Of a DNA stretch of 64,000 nt, positions 54,590 to 64,000 are shown one piece after another. Source of the stretch: Meghimatium bilineatum. Lineage: Eukaryota; Mollusca; Gastropoda; Stylommatophora; Philomycidae. Each line of letters opens with the position of its first letter. The first letter of the stretch is position 1. Below the pieces are notes generated by a model that was given only the letters and a program-made list of their open reading frames with translations, was not told the DNA's origin and searched no databases. The position numbers and the translations under genes are program-made. The stretch is from NCBI GenBank assembly GCA_034231615.1, contig CM067319.1, positions 9,241,891-9,305,890 of the forward strand, given 5' to 3'.

Positions 54590-55205
54590 TTAAAAAAACA
54601 CCGTATTGAAGCCATGTTTTGTGTGTTGCTGTGTGACTGTATTTAAACGAGGAGCGAGTTAGCCTAGTTGATAGTGAGCTTGCTTTCTATCCCTGGGTTA
54701 CAGCGTGCCACGTTTGAAACCACGTTTGGAACTCAAAAAAATCCGGGTTGTGATTTCTCGCTTGATACGACCACTATTCCAGTCGACTCAGCTGTAACTG
54801 AGTATCTGACGCATAAGTTAGGGGAGGTAAAGACAGCAAGGAAGGTAACCGGTCACTCCACCTAATAGTTACTGAGTTATATATAATGAAGAGTTATCTT
54901 CATCCCCGACGGCAGGTTGCTGCAATTGGACATACCGTTACCTTTACCTTTTGTGTGTAGTTCTTTGACTGTCATGAAGCCTTGTTTTGATTGTTTATTT
55001 TTTTTTTACCGAATTGAAGCCATGTTTTGTGTGTTGCTCTTTGACTGTATTTAAGCCATATTTTATGTTTAGCTCTTAGACCTTATTAAAGTTTTGTTTT
55101 GTTTGTAGCTCTTTAACTCTATTTAACTCATGCATCGTTGTTAGCTCTTTGATATATTGAAGCCATGTTTTATGTGTTGTTCTTTGACCGCATTGAAGAT
55201 ATGAT
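54590..55205. repeat. degenerate ~37-bp repeat interrupted by a SINE
   Basis: ATTGAAGCCATGTTTTGTGT and TGCTCTTTGACTGTATTTAA recur at about 54600, 54960, 55010, 55050, 55100 and 55155. The 54643-54955 interval is SINE S3. Confidence 0.7.
54643..54955 (+). mobile_element. tRNA-headed SINE (S3)
   Basis: The head GCGAGTTAGCCTAGTTGATA looks like an A box, with GCCACGTTTGAAACCACG as a poor B box. The body has CCAGTCGACTCAGCTGTAAC, TGAGTATCTGACGCATAAG, GGGGAGGTAAAGACAGCAAG and GAAGGTAACCGGTCACTCC. The tail CCGTTACCTTTACCTTTTG is a simple-repeat end. I recall similar bodies from molluscan genomes but cannot verify that here. Confidence 0.7.
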
Positions 55206-55305
55206 TTCATAATGACTATGTTGGCAGCATCGATACCACTATATAGTTACTGGATTTCATATAATTAAATGCCTGCATGCAGAATCGTGAAATTTGCATT
55301 CTCAA
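55206..55305. other. nothing recognised
   Basis: Short unassigned segment. Confidence 0.35.
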
Positions 55306-55410
55306 TCAATCTAGCACCACGCCGATTGGCATAGGCGATTATGTTTCTCCACAGTTCTCTGTCTCTTGTGTTGTTAATAAATTCATTTGGCAACCTTCTC
55401 TCGTGTCACA
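55306..55410 (-). mobile_element. LINE family F, 3' tip
   Basis: Plus-strand GCCGATTGGCATAGGCGATT, ATGTTTCTCCACAGTTCTCT and GTCTCTTGTGTTGTTAATAA are the complement of ...NTRDRELWRNIIAYANR at the family F C-terminus. Confidence 0.7.
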
Positions 55411-55436
55411 ATGGCAGCCCATCAACGTCTCTGTTT

Positions 55437-55475
55437 TTCTGTCTCTCTCTGTCTCTCTCTCTCTCTCTCTCTGCC
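55437..55475. repeat. (TCTG/CT)n low-complexity tract
   Basis: CTGTCTCTCTCTGTCTCTCT followed by pure CT. Confidence 0.9.
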
Positions 55476-55765
55476 TCAAAAATAGATCACCTGTGAGTAG
55501 TATGCTCGTGTCACGGCACTGTACGCCAATGTGAGCTGGAGCCATCTGGGTATGAAGTAATATCATGAAGACACCTTTCAATTGGGCACAAATATGCAAG
55601 AGCTCTATTGTTTGTAATTCATAGGTTTGATATAAAAATATACCTTACTGGAAGTCAAGATGGTTTTCGACTTGAAGATTTTGTGTTGTGCAGACATTGC
55701 AGCTCGATATTTTTCACAGATCTAGCTATGTGTCATTACGATTGTCTTTTCGTCTAGCTCGAAGA
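55476..55765. other. nothing recognised
   Basis: No element identified. Confidence 0.35.
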
Positions 55766-55769
55766 TCCA

Positions 55770-56410
55770 AAAACATTTTTTGAACTATTTCCCTTGAGTC
55801 ATTTTAGAAGATTAATTAACTTTTGAACTATTTCCCTTGAGTCATTTTAGAAGATTGATTAACTTTTGAACTATTTCCCTTGAGTCATTTTAGAAGATTG
55901 ATTAACTTTTGAACTATTTCCCTTGAGTCATTTTAGAAGATTGATTAACTTTTGAACTATTTCCCTTGAGTCATTTTAGAAGATTAATTAACTTTTGAAC
56001 TATTTCCCTTGAGTCATTTTAGAAGATTGACTAACTTTTGAACTATTTCCCTTCAGTCATTTTAGAAGATCAAATAACTTTTGAAATATTTCCCTTGAGT
56101 CATTTTAGAAGATTAATTAACTTTTGAAATATTTCCCTTGAGTCATTTTAGAAGATTGACTAACTTTTGAACTATTTCCCTTGAGTCATTTTAGAAGATC
56201 AAATAACTTTTGAAATATTTCCCTTGAGTCATTTTAGAAGATCAAATAACTTTTGAAATATTTCCCTTGAGTCATTTTTGAAGATTAATTAACTTTTGAA
56301 CTATTTCCCTTGAGTCATTTTAGAAGATTAATTAACATTTGAACTATTTCCCTTCAGTCATCTTCAAAGTTCAATTAACATGTGAACTATTGTCTTTCAA
56401 TCATCTTCGA
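55770..56410. repeat. 43-bp tandem array, ~14 copies
   Basis: Units hold TTTGAACTATTTCCCTTGAG and TCATTTTAGAAGATTGATTA. GATTAATT, GATTGACT and GATCAAAT variants recur, suggesting multi-unit duplication. Related decayed units (TCACTTTCGAAGATCCACTA) continue to about 56510. Confidence 0.95.
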
Positions 56411-57190
56411 AGATCCACTAACGTAAATTATTATTCGTTAGTCACTTTCGAAGATCCACTAACGTAAATCATTATTCGTTAGTCACTTTCGAAGACCCAC
56501 TAACATGTCAGATATTTTAATTTTTGAAACAACATGTAGATTAAATCTCTCGGATGTAATCTTCTAAGCATAGTGGAATAGCATTTTGTTTTGTGCTCAA
56601 GAGACACTGGGTTGAAACACGTTCACTACGCCTTGTTTATAATTTAATAAAATCTTTACTAATTATTATTTGAAGATACGCAGTTACGTGATACGCAGGT
56701 AGTGTGCCTCTTCGTAGATACGGACAGCGTAATCATGGGGTAATCGGAGCAAAATAAAGTCAATCCTCTACGTCACTTTAATGCGTTTATTCAGCATTTC
56801 AAATTTTAAAAATTCAACAATATTTGTCACTTCTGATCACACAGTTCACATTATTACTTGGTTTCAATATTGCCAGATTGCTTCATTATTTGAAATGTGA
56901 ACAAAATTATACATAAATATAAATTAGAAATTATCTGGTCTGACGTCTCGAGTTCTGCCCTGGCAAAGAGTAAACAAAACATCCACGTTACCATGACAAT
57001 CAATTATGTTGAAATTGTTTGCAAGAACAAGAAAGTAATTGTAATGACATATTAGAAACGTTTGCATATATATGTATTAGTTCGGTAGTAGTACGGTCAA
57101 TGAACCCGTCTCACCATGATCATTTGAAAACTGGCTGGTAGTTTGAAAACATACCGTCAACATTATACCGGCGATGCTATTGCTTTATAT
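56411..57190. other. array edge, then nothing recognised
   Basis: To 56510: decayed units of the preceding array. 56670-56775 resembles 30780-30890 (GATACGCAGGTAGTG ... AAGTCAATCCTCTACGTC). The remainder is unassigned. Confidence 0.45.
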
Positions 57191-57194
57191 TAGT

Positions 57195-57228
57195 CTATTT
57201 CTATCTATCTTTATATCTGTATCTGTCT

Positions 57229-57262
<34 letters not shown>

Positions 57263-57540
57263 CAGTCCGTCTGTCAGTCCGTCTGTCAGTCCGTCTGTCT
57301 GTCATTCCGTCCGTTCGTCTGTCTGTCAGTTAGTCCGTCCGTCCGTCCGTCTGTATGTCTGTCTGTCTGTCCGTCCGTCCATCTGTCTGTCAGTCAGTCC
57401 GTCCGCCCATTCGTCCGTCTGTCTGTCTGTCAGTCCGTCCGTCCGCCTGTCTGTCATTCCGTCCGTCCGTCTGTCTCTCAGTCATTCAGTCAGTCCGTCC
57501 GTCCGTCTGTCCGTCCGTCCGTCCGTCTGTCTGTCTGTGA
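57195..57540. repeat. (GTCY)n microsatellite
   Basis: Tetramers GTCT, GTCC and GTCA in mixed order, with long blocks of GTCCGTCCGTCTGTCTGTCA. It produces SVCLSVRPSV frames. Confidence 0.97.
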
Positions 57541-57734
57541 AATACCAGTGTGTAACCGGGGCACGACAAGTTGCAAGCCCGTGTACATCACAACAGAAAC
57601 CTGCGTGACGGGGAATGATAGATAAGTCATCATTGTGGATGGGTCAATAAATCAGACAGATGAATTATGAGATACTTAGTCCAGAAGTGTCCACATTCGG
57701 TCTTTTCTGATAATGTTTCTGACATATCTTGTGA
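57541..57734. other. nothing recognised
   Basis: Short unassigned segment. Confidence 0.35.
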
Positions 57735-58660
57735 TATATAAGGCCGTAACCCGTTAGGGTTGTATAGGGGTACCACATTGGATGTCTCAGCACACAGAGT
57801 TCTCCTGCGATTTCTATCTTTAACGATGCGGATGAGTGATGAAAAACCTTGTCCTGTCCATTCCTTGATGTTGTCTGTCCATTCCTTGATGTTGTCTGTC
57901 CATTCCTTGATGTTGTCTGTCCATTCCTTGATGTTGTCTGTCCATTCCTTGATGTTGTCTGTCCATTCCTTGATGTTGTCTGTCCATTCCGTGATGTTGT
58001 CTGTCCATTCCTTGATGTTGTCTGTCCATTCCTTGATGTTGTCTGTCCATGTCCCCCTCTGCTTATCCCACCGTCGACCGTTCCGTGCAGTATTGTTTTG
58101 ACAAGAAATAATGTCTGCATATATGTCCAAACCATGCTAGTTTTTGTCGTTTCACTATTGAAAGCAAAAGTTCTTGTATACCTGCATACATCTCGACTTT
58201 ATGTCTTACCTTACAAATGTGTCTTATGATCTCTATAGGAAATTAGTAGAATTTGTCTGTAGCATTTATATTCGAAAGTCTGTAATCGTCTCTCCATGTC
58301 CGCAGTGAGTGTCCAACTCTCACAACCATACAGCACAACAGAAAGCACCAGCGACCTATACAGTTTGACTTTCACTACGACACTGACGTTGCTTTTCCAA
58401 ATCATTGTTAGCCTTGACATATATGCTAAAGCCATCTCCAGCCTTATTTTTAATTCTGCCGTGCATTTTCCATCGCTGCATATGCTGGATTCGAGGTATT
58501 TGAAGGAATTCACCTCCTCACGCTTATATCCATTCATCATTATGTTGGTCTATTCTTTTGTTTCTCTGCTGTTAATCAAGATCTTGCACCTTTCTGTGTT
58601 GATTTCCATTCCGTACTTGCTGGTGACTTTTTCCAACTGCTGTTAGCTCTCGTAATTGTT
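57735..58660 (-). mobile_element. LINE family A, 3' part with an internal in-frame 21-bp expansion
   Basis: The minus strand from 58660 reads QQLEKVTSKYGMEIN-like sequence, MMNGYKREEVNSFKYLESSI, CSDGKCTAELKIRLEMALAY, VVLYGCESWTLTADMERRLQ TFEYKCYR, ISYRDHKT, then HGTVDGG and, in frame, nine copies of TDNIKEW followed by GQGFSSLIRIVKDRNRRRTL CAETSNVVPLYNP (end near 57740). YADD and upstream motifs are missing. One frameshift separates the thumb part from the C-terminal part. Confidence 0.87.
57851..58050. repeat. 21-bp tandem array of LINE A codons, nine copies
   Basis: The plus-strand unit CCATTCCTTGATGTTGTCTG plus T encodes TDNIKEW on the minus strand. One unit has a K-to-T change (DNITEW). 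All units keep frame with the surrounding LINE sequence. Confidence 0.97.
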
Positions 58661-58849
58661 CTTTTATATATATTTATATACACATTAGAATTCCTCTATA
58701 GCGCGTCCGTTTATAACAAATATCCTTATTTAACAACACTTTTTAAAATTGCTAATTTTATTTATTAGTTTTTGTTTGTACTGTATATAGCGAATGTCTG
58801 TTATTACATAAATATTTCATCTGTCTGGACAAAGTTGTTATTTCAAGTT
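58661..58849. other. nothing recognised
   Basis: AT-rich, non-coding. Confidence 0.35.
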
Positions 58850-59440
58850 TGAATGGTTTGAATGGATCCAGTATTTGGGCACAAACATAAATAACTCAGG
58901 CGACTGCTCTGTAGAAATAAAGAATTCCATTGACGATATTGAAACGACCAAATGAAAATTCTTTGGTAAGTTACCAGCAGCGTAGCGAAACTATGTATCA
59001 GAACATGCGTATTCCAGTGTAAATATACGGTTGTAAGGCATGGACATCGAATAAAACAGTAGAAAATAGAATCGTTGCTTTCGAAATGAGATGCTACAGA
59101 AGAATTGTACGTACACTATGGACAGCTAAAAAGACAAATCAAGAAGTGTTAAGATCAATAAATGTCGAAAAAGACTGGCTCCTTAACAACATCATAACAA
59201 AAAAATCTGAGAATTTTTGGTCATATAAAGAGACACATCCACAAGGAAAGGTTAATACTCGAAGGCAACGTTAACGGCAACAGGGGAAGAAGGCACCAAA
59301 TACGACGATGGAGCAGAGATATGTCAGATTGCACATGACACTAGCTAACTTAAACATAACTCGCATAGAATTGATGAGCTTTCAGAGAATCTATAAAGAA
59401 GACAGCGTTCTGGAAAGAATTTGTCACATCATAATAATAA
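58850..59440 (+). mobile_element. LINE family D-like, thumb and C-terminus, frame-broken
   Basis: The plus strand reads WMDPVFGHKHK-like remnants, then GCKAWTSNKTVENRIVAFEM, RCYRRIVRTLWTAKKTNQEV, LRSINVEKDWLLNNIITKKS, then in other frames FGHIKRHI and LILEGNVNGNRGRRRHQIRR W. This follows the family D order with an in-frame stretch of 62 codons (59086-59274). Confidence 0.75.
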
Positions 59441-59935
59441 TATATATAACAATAGAAATATATATCCAATTCATTCTTTGTGAACGTTAACAAAGAAATA
59501 TTGTGAAATGTGCCTGCAGCATTTATATCTGATAAATGTGACTGAACTCAGATCATAGACACAACGATGATACAAGGCAATCGATCCAATAATTCACCCG
59601 TAAACTGTTCCTGTGTATGTTTTGAAATAAAAATGTTACATCGCCAGAGAGAAAGAAAGGAAACAATGAAGAAAACGGAAACAAATGACGTGACACGAGG
59701 CAACCAGATTGAGATAGACATACGGTGATCAAATTGCATGATGTGATCTGTAAATATCACGTGATTGGGAGCCAGCGAATAATCTTTTGTGCTCGTTCTA
59801 ATCAGAGATTGTGGAATTCCAAACCTCAGCAGGGAGGGGGGGGGGGTTCTAATTCTGCAAATCAAGTGCAATTAATGCAACCTTCATAGACAAATATGGA
59901 AAATGATGAAACAGACAGACGGGTTAACCGTAGTA
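59441..59935. other. nothing recognised
   Basis: Contains a short poly-G run at 59835-59847. The 107-codon minus frame at 59548-59871 has no domain I recognise. Confidence 0.4.
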
Positions 59936-59937
59936 GG

Positions 59938-60079
<142 letters not shown>

Positions 60080-60244
60080 TATAAAACAAGAGATCTTTGT
60101 TCCTTTAACTTAAAAAAAAGGTTTAACGAGCCATTGCAAGATTGCCTCTTTGGCTCTGAGCCATGTAGTTCTATAAATTGTTGCAACAAATCGATATAGA
60201 GTTTGTACAATGTTGCCATATCTATCTGCCTATTTCTGTTATTC

Positions 60245-60345
60245 GCTGTGCGCCGTGCTTGCTAGCGTAGGCGGTCAATGTTATCTACAATTATCTACTG
60301 GAAGCGTCGCTTATTTGTTTTGAACAATTAGGAGTCATTGAGGCT
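60245..60345 (-). mobile_element. LINE family F, 3' tip, decayed
   Basis: GCGCCGTGCTTGCTAGCGTA, GGCGGTCAATGTTATCTACA and ATTATCTACTGGAAGCGTC resemble the complement of the family F tip at 31118 and 55306. Confidence 0.45.
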
Positions 60346-60439
60346 TTGTTTCCTCTGTGCCTTAGGGGGTTTCGTAAGTGCTAAACTGCAGACTATCACA
60401 AATGGCTAAAATAAACGTTGAAGGTTGACTTCATTGGTG

Positions 60440-60838
60440 GGCGTTATTAATATAAGACCTACTTTACTCAAGCCAGCATTCGTGAGCCTCAGCAATATAA
60501 GAACTACGTTACTCAATCCGTCATTCGTGAGCCTCAGAATTATAAGACCTACTTTACTCAAGCCGTCATTCGTGAGCCTCAGCAATATAAGATATACTTT
60601 ACTCAAGTTGTGATTCGTGAGCCTCAGCAATATAAGAACTACTTTATTCAAGCCTGCATTCGTGACCTTCAGCAATATAAGACCTACTTTACTCAAGCCT
60701 GCATTTGTGAGCCTCAGCAATATAAGACCTACTTTACTCAAGCCTGCATTCGTGAGCCTCAGCAATATAAGACCTAATTTACTCAAACCTGCATTCGTGA
60801 GCTTCAGCAATATAAGACCTACTTTATTCAAGCTTTCT
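60440..60838. repeat. 45-bp tandem array, ~9 copies
   Basis: Units hold CATTCGTGAGCCTCAGCAAT and ATAAGACCTACTTTACTCAA. Being 15 codons long, both strands remain open (SKVGLILLRLTNAGL on minus). Confidence 0.95.
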
Positions 60839-60889
60839 TAATGACACATTTTATTATTCCCATTATGTTTTATTGGTTGTGAGGCAATG

Positions 60890-61075
60890 TGACGGTCAGG
60901 TAGAGAGCGGTATCTGTGAGGGTAACGCCGAGATAAGGGTTAATTCCCACCGCCTTCAATTATGCATCCGAATTACCCAGAAGGCAATGGTAAACTAATG
61001 AACGTATTTATATTAAATAGAAAATCATTACAGCTTTAAAAAAAACTGTGATTCTATATCCTGAATAGGATGTGC
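60890..61075 (+). mobile_element. tRNA-headed SINE (S2), diverged copy
   Basis: The head GTAGAGAGCGGTATCTGTGA and GGTTAATTCCCACCG is a worn tRNA-like region. The body CATCCGAATTACCCAGAAGG, CAATGGTAAACTAATGAACG and TATTTATATTAAATAGAAAA matches 4196-4270. Confidence 0.65.
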
Positions 61076-61300
61076 AATCATTTTGTGGTGTCCATTGGTC
61101 AAATTAATTATACAGTCAACGAAAATTAAGGTAATAATGAAATGAGTCAATTTATAAACGGATTTCCTTTTAGCCAGTATGTCTTATATTGGAAAGGATG
61201 TTTCTCATTGTACTTCGGTTTTCCTATATGTACTTCATCCGTCTCAACGAATCATCATAACATCTGACAAGAGTACCACACATAGAATCCAACTCCTAAC
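61076..61300. other. nothing recognised
   Basis: GTGTCCATTGGTCAAATTAA near 61090 resembles the hairpin-family centre, without arms. Confidence 0.35.
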
Positions 61301-61302
61301 TT

Positions 61303-61918
61303 TAAGCTGCTGATATTAGTTGCTGATAATCTGCTGATATTAGCTGCTGATATTAGCTGATGATAACCTACTGATATTATTGCTGATAATCTGCTGATAT
61401 TAGCTGCTGATAACCTGCTGGTATTAGCTGCTGATAACCTGCTGATATTAGCTGCTGATAATCTGCTGATATTAGCTGTTGATATTAGCTGCTGATAACA
61501 TCCTGATATTAACTGCTGATAACCTGTTGATATTAACTGCTGATAACCTGCTGATATTAGCTGCTGATAACCTCCTGATATTAACTGCTGATAACCTGCT
61601 GATAACCTGTTGATATTAACTGCTGATAACCTGCTGATATTAGCTGCTGATAACCTGCTGATATAAGCTGCTGATAACCTCCTGATATTAACTGCTGATA
61701 ACCTGTTGATATTAACTGCTGATAACCTGTTGATATTAACTGCTGATAACCTGCTGATATTAACTGCTGATAACCTCCTGATATTAGCTGCTGATAACCT
61801 GCTGATATTAGCTGCTGATATTAACAGCTGATAACCTGCTGATATTAGCTGCTGATAACCTCCTGATATTAGCTGCTGATAACCTGCTGATATTAGCTGC
61901 TGAAAACCTGCTGATATT
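61303..61918. repeat. 24-bp tandem array, ~26 copies
   Basis: The unit is GCTGCTGATAACCTGCTGAT plus ATTA. CTCCTGAT, CTGTTGAT and TTAACTGC variants recur in blocks. A minus-strand frame stays open (ISRLSAAN). Confidence 0.96.
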
Positions 61919-61979
61919 ACCAAAATATGCACGTATAAAGCAGACTAAAAACGAACTTGCGACCTCGTGAATACAAGAC

Positions 61980-62042
61980 AAATGGAGCAACAAATATGGA
62001 GCAACCAATATGGAGCAACCAATATGGAGGAACCAATATGGC
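61980..62042. repeat. 15-bp tandem repeat, four copies
   Basis: Consensus AATATGGAGCAACCA. Confidence 0.9.
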
Positions 62043-63185
62043 ATGAAGATATCCAGAAAATATAATTAAAAAGGATTAAATCCTCAGTTTTGTTAGAACA
62101 ACTCAACGCACTAAAGATATGAGAGCTGGTGTAACACAGGGCAATAAGGGGAAAAAGACAGAAATAAGTAAGGACTGTTGCAGGAAAGTTCAAAACACAC
62201 TAGTAACGCACAAAAACAAAAAACAGACGGCGTTTCGAATAACAAGTCTTCATCGAAACAAAACAAAAAAGAATATTACAAAAAGAGAATCATAATGAAA
62301 GAGTTGAGGAAAAGCAGTTAATAAAGGAGAGAGGATGAGAGACAGAAAAGGACGGAAGACAAGTGCAACAAGAACATAATTATGAGTAAAAGAATTGGCA
62401 AAATTGCGAGTATTTTAAAAGAAAAATCAAAGAAACATCTAAATATCAAAAATATGTTATCCAGATGTCAGTAAAAAATAATAATAATAATAACAACAAC
62501 AATAATAATAATAAGTAAATAAATAATCAAATCTGTAACATGTTGGGTTGCAGGCCGCCACATTAGAGCCATCAACACGAAGAAACTCGTCAACATTGTA
62601 TCCACACCTATACGAAACAGTGTGGTAAAACTCGCGCCCTGCCTATTCCTTAATGTTTTCAAGTAAAGATTTTATCACCCCTTCTTCTCCTTTCTCCTTT
62701 AGCTGTTTCCAGTAAGATAAAAAGGTCAAGGTAATATGATTTATGAACTAGAGTCATAACACACGGTTTCCTATAAGTGTTCAGCTGCCTAGTCAGTGGT
62801 TGACCAGAAACGTCGCTTACCGCACTTGCTTTGTTTCAATTGCGCCGTGTCTCCACTTTCCCCGATCATGAGGTCTGGCACCCTACTTCCTGGTAGCGTG
62901 GATGAGCCACGAGAGTAATTTTTAGTTTTTATTTCAAAACACCCATATCGAGTGGGTTCGAAACCCGAGTTTGTTATCAGCGGGTGAATAACATAGATAA
63001 CGGCGGCTCCCTCCTGTGGAGTAGTTTTGAAATGTGAAAGATAGTGTCTCGTTACTCGTTCAAACTACAAGATATTGCGCCCTGTCACCGTTTGACCGAA
63101 AAAGTTGAAAGGCAGTAGACATTTATTTCATTATATACGCGCTTCTCCATAAGTACTCCAAAGCTCTCGAGGAAGTGGCGCGCAT
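62043..63185. other. nothing recognised, one T-arm-like word
   Basis: GAGTGGGTTCGAAACCCGAG at 62950-62969 would fold as a tRNA T arm with a perfect B box. No acceptor or D arm fits, and the nearest A-box-like word is about 65 bp away. An AAT/AAC tract lies at 62478-62515. Confidence 0.4.
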
Positions 63186-63189
63186 CTTT

Positions 63190-64000
63190 CGAGAATACCA
63201 CTCATAGCTCCACCTGTCGAGAGTAACAGTTACAGTTACGGCTATCAAATTTACCACTCTTAGCTCCGCCTGTCGAGAGTACCAGTCTTAGCTCCGCCTG
63301 TCAAGAGTACCAGCCATAGCTCCGCCACTCAAATGTACCACTCATAGCTCCGCCTGCCGAGAGTACCAAACATAGCTCCGCCAGTCAAATGTACCACTCA
63401 TAGCTCCGCCTGTCGAGAGTACTAGCCATAGCTCCGCCAGTCAAATGTACCACTCATAGCTCCGCCTGTCAAGAGTACCAGCCATAGCTCCGCCTGTCGA
63501 GAGTACTAGCCATAGCTCCGCCTGTCGAGAGTACCAGTCATAGCTCCGCCTGTCGAGAGTACTAGCCATAGCTCCGCCTGTCGAGAGTACTAGTCATAGC
63601 TCCGCCTGTCGAGAGTACCAGTTATAGCTACCGCCTGTCGAGAGTACTAGCCATAGCTCCGCCACTCAAATGTACCACTCATAGCTCCGCCTGCCGAGAG
63701 TACCAAACATAGCTCCGCCAGTCAAATGTACCACTCATAGCTCCGCCTGTCGAGAGTACTAGCCATAGCTCCGCCTGTCGAGAGTACCAGTCATAGCTCC
63801 GCCTGTCGAGAGTACTAGTCATAGCTACCGCCTGTCGAGAGTACTAGCCATAGCTCCGCCAGTCAAATGTACCACTCATAGCTCCGCCTGTCGAGAGTAC
63901 TAGTCATAGCTACCGCCTGTCGAGAGTACTAGCCATAGCTCCGCCAGTCAAATGTACCACTCATAGCTCCGCCTGTCGAGAGTACCAGTCATAGCTCCGC
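63190..64000. repeat. 28-bp tandem array, runs off the window
   Basis: The unit is CATAGCTCCGCCTGTCGAGA plus GTACTAGC, with a second form in which CCTGTCGAGAGTA is replaced by CCAGTCAAATGTA. A long block starting CCACTCAAATGTACC recurs at about 63326 and 63663 (337 bp, 12 units), so a higher-order repeat is present. Confidence 0.95.

Noticed and set aside
57174..57608. Serine/valine-rich 144-codon protein
   Set aside because: It is a GTCY microsatellite translation.
62945..62975. tRNA gene
   Set aside because: Only the T arm and B box fit; no acceptor stem, D arm or anticodon arm could be built.

Overview
This is an AT-rich animal genomic window with no bacterial-type operons and almost no host coding sequence. 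It is dominated by non-LTR retrotransposon (LINE) debris, tRNA-like SINEs, short hairpin elements and more than forty tandem arrays. By my own tally the arrays alone take about 30% of the 64 kb. The mixture (LINE proteins of the APE endonuclease/reverse transcriptase type, and a SINE whose core reads CATGTCGTAAAAGGCGACTA, which I recall from molluscan SINEs) suggests a lophotrochozoan, most likely a gastropod mollusc. I cannot name the species.

Host gene: the only convincing host coding sequence is one internal exon on the minus strand (21701-21861). It encodes a transmembrane helix and a short basic/acidic cytoplasmic stretch, with good splice sites on both sides. The window is therefore probably largely intron of, or flank to, a gene for a single-pass membrane protein.

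LINEs: I sorted the remnants into working families A-H (my own labels). A has a TDNIKEW motif near its C-terminus. B has YADDTVLLAESE and a TGATGA tail; its longest copy is 6125-8705. C has RLDENRLNQQAL. D has FGHIKRHN. E ends in an LNIDVGAWESLAQDR-type motif. F has GKIEGxRDRGRQRE and ends AYANRxGT. G has a CTCGQA zinc knuckle and ends ETELQI. H is a thumb-region fragment. All are 5'-truncated or frame-broken.

Main result: several minisatellites appear to have been born inside LINE coding sequence, mostly in the C-terminal third. At 57.85-58.05 kb a 21-bp block coding TDNIKEW is repeated nine times in frame inside a family A copy. At 48.74-49.44 kb a 12/10-bp array sits exactly where family B has its NDGRC codons, with LINE reading on both sides. 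At 27.39-28.80 kb a 66/67-bp array with a 398-bp higher-order period is made of family C C-terminal codons and lies inside one family C copy. A 30-bp array (44.67-44.95 kb) and fresh 57-bp and 31-bp duplications (31.67-31.83 kb) lie in the same part of two more family A copies.

Other structure: a SINE (1561-1923, 12-bp target-site duplication) ends with the last codons and 3' UTR of LINE family G, a likely SINE/LINE partnership. A second SINE, which shares its central domain, has jumped into a family F LINE with a 12-bp duplication (47002-47309). A family G insertion (45514-45753) has a perfect 15-bp duplication. A family of roughly 130-210-bp inverted-repeat elements is scattered between 26.9 and 42.2 kb.
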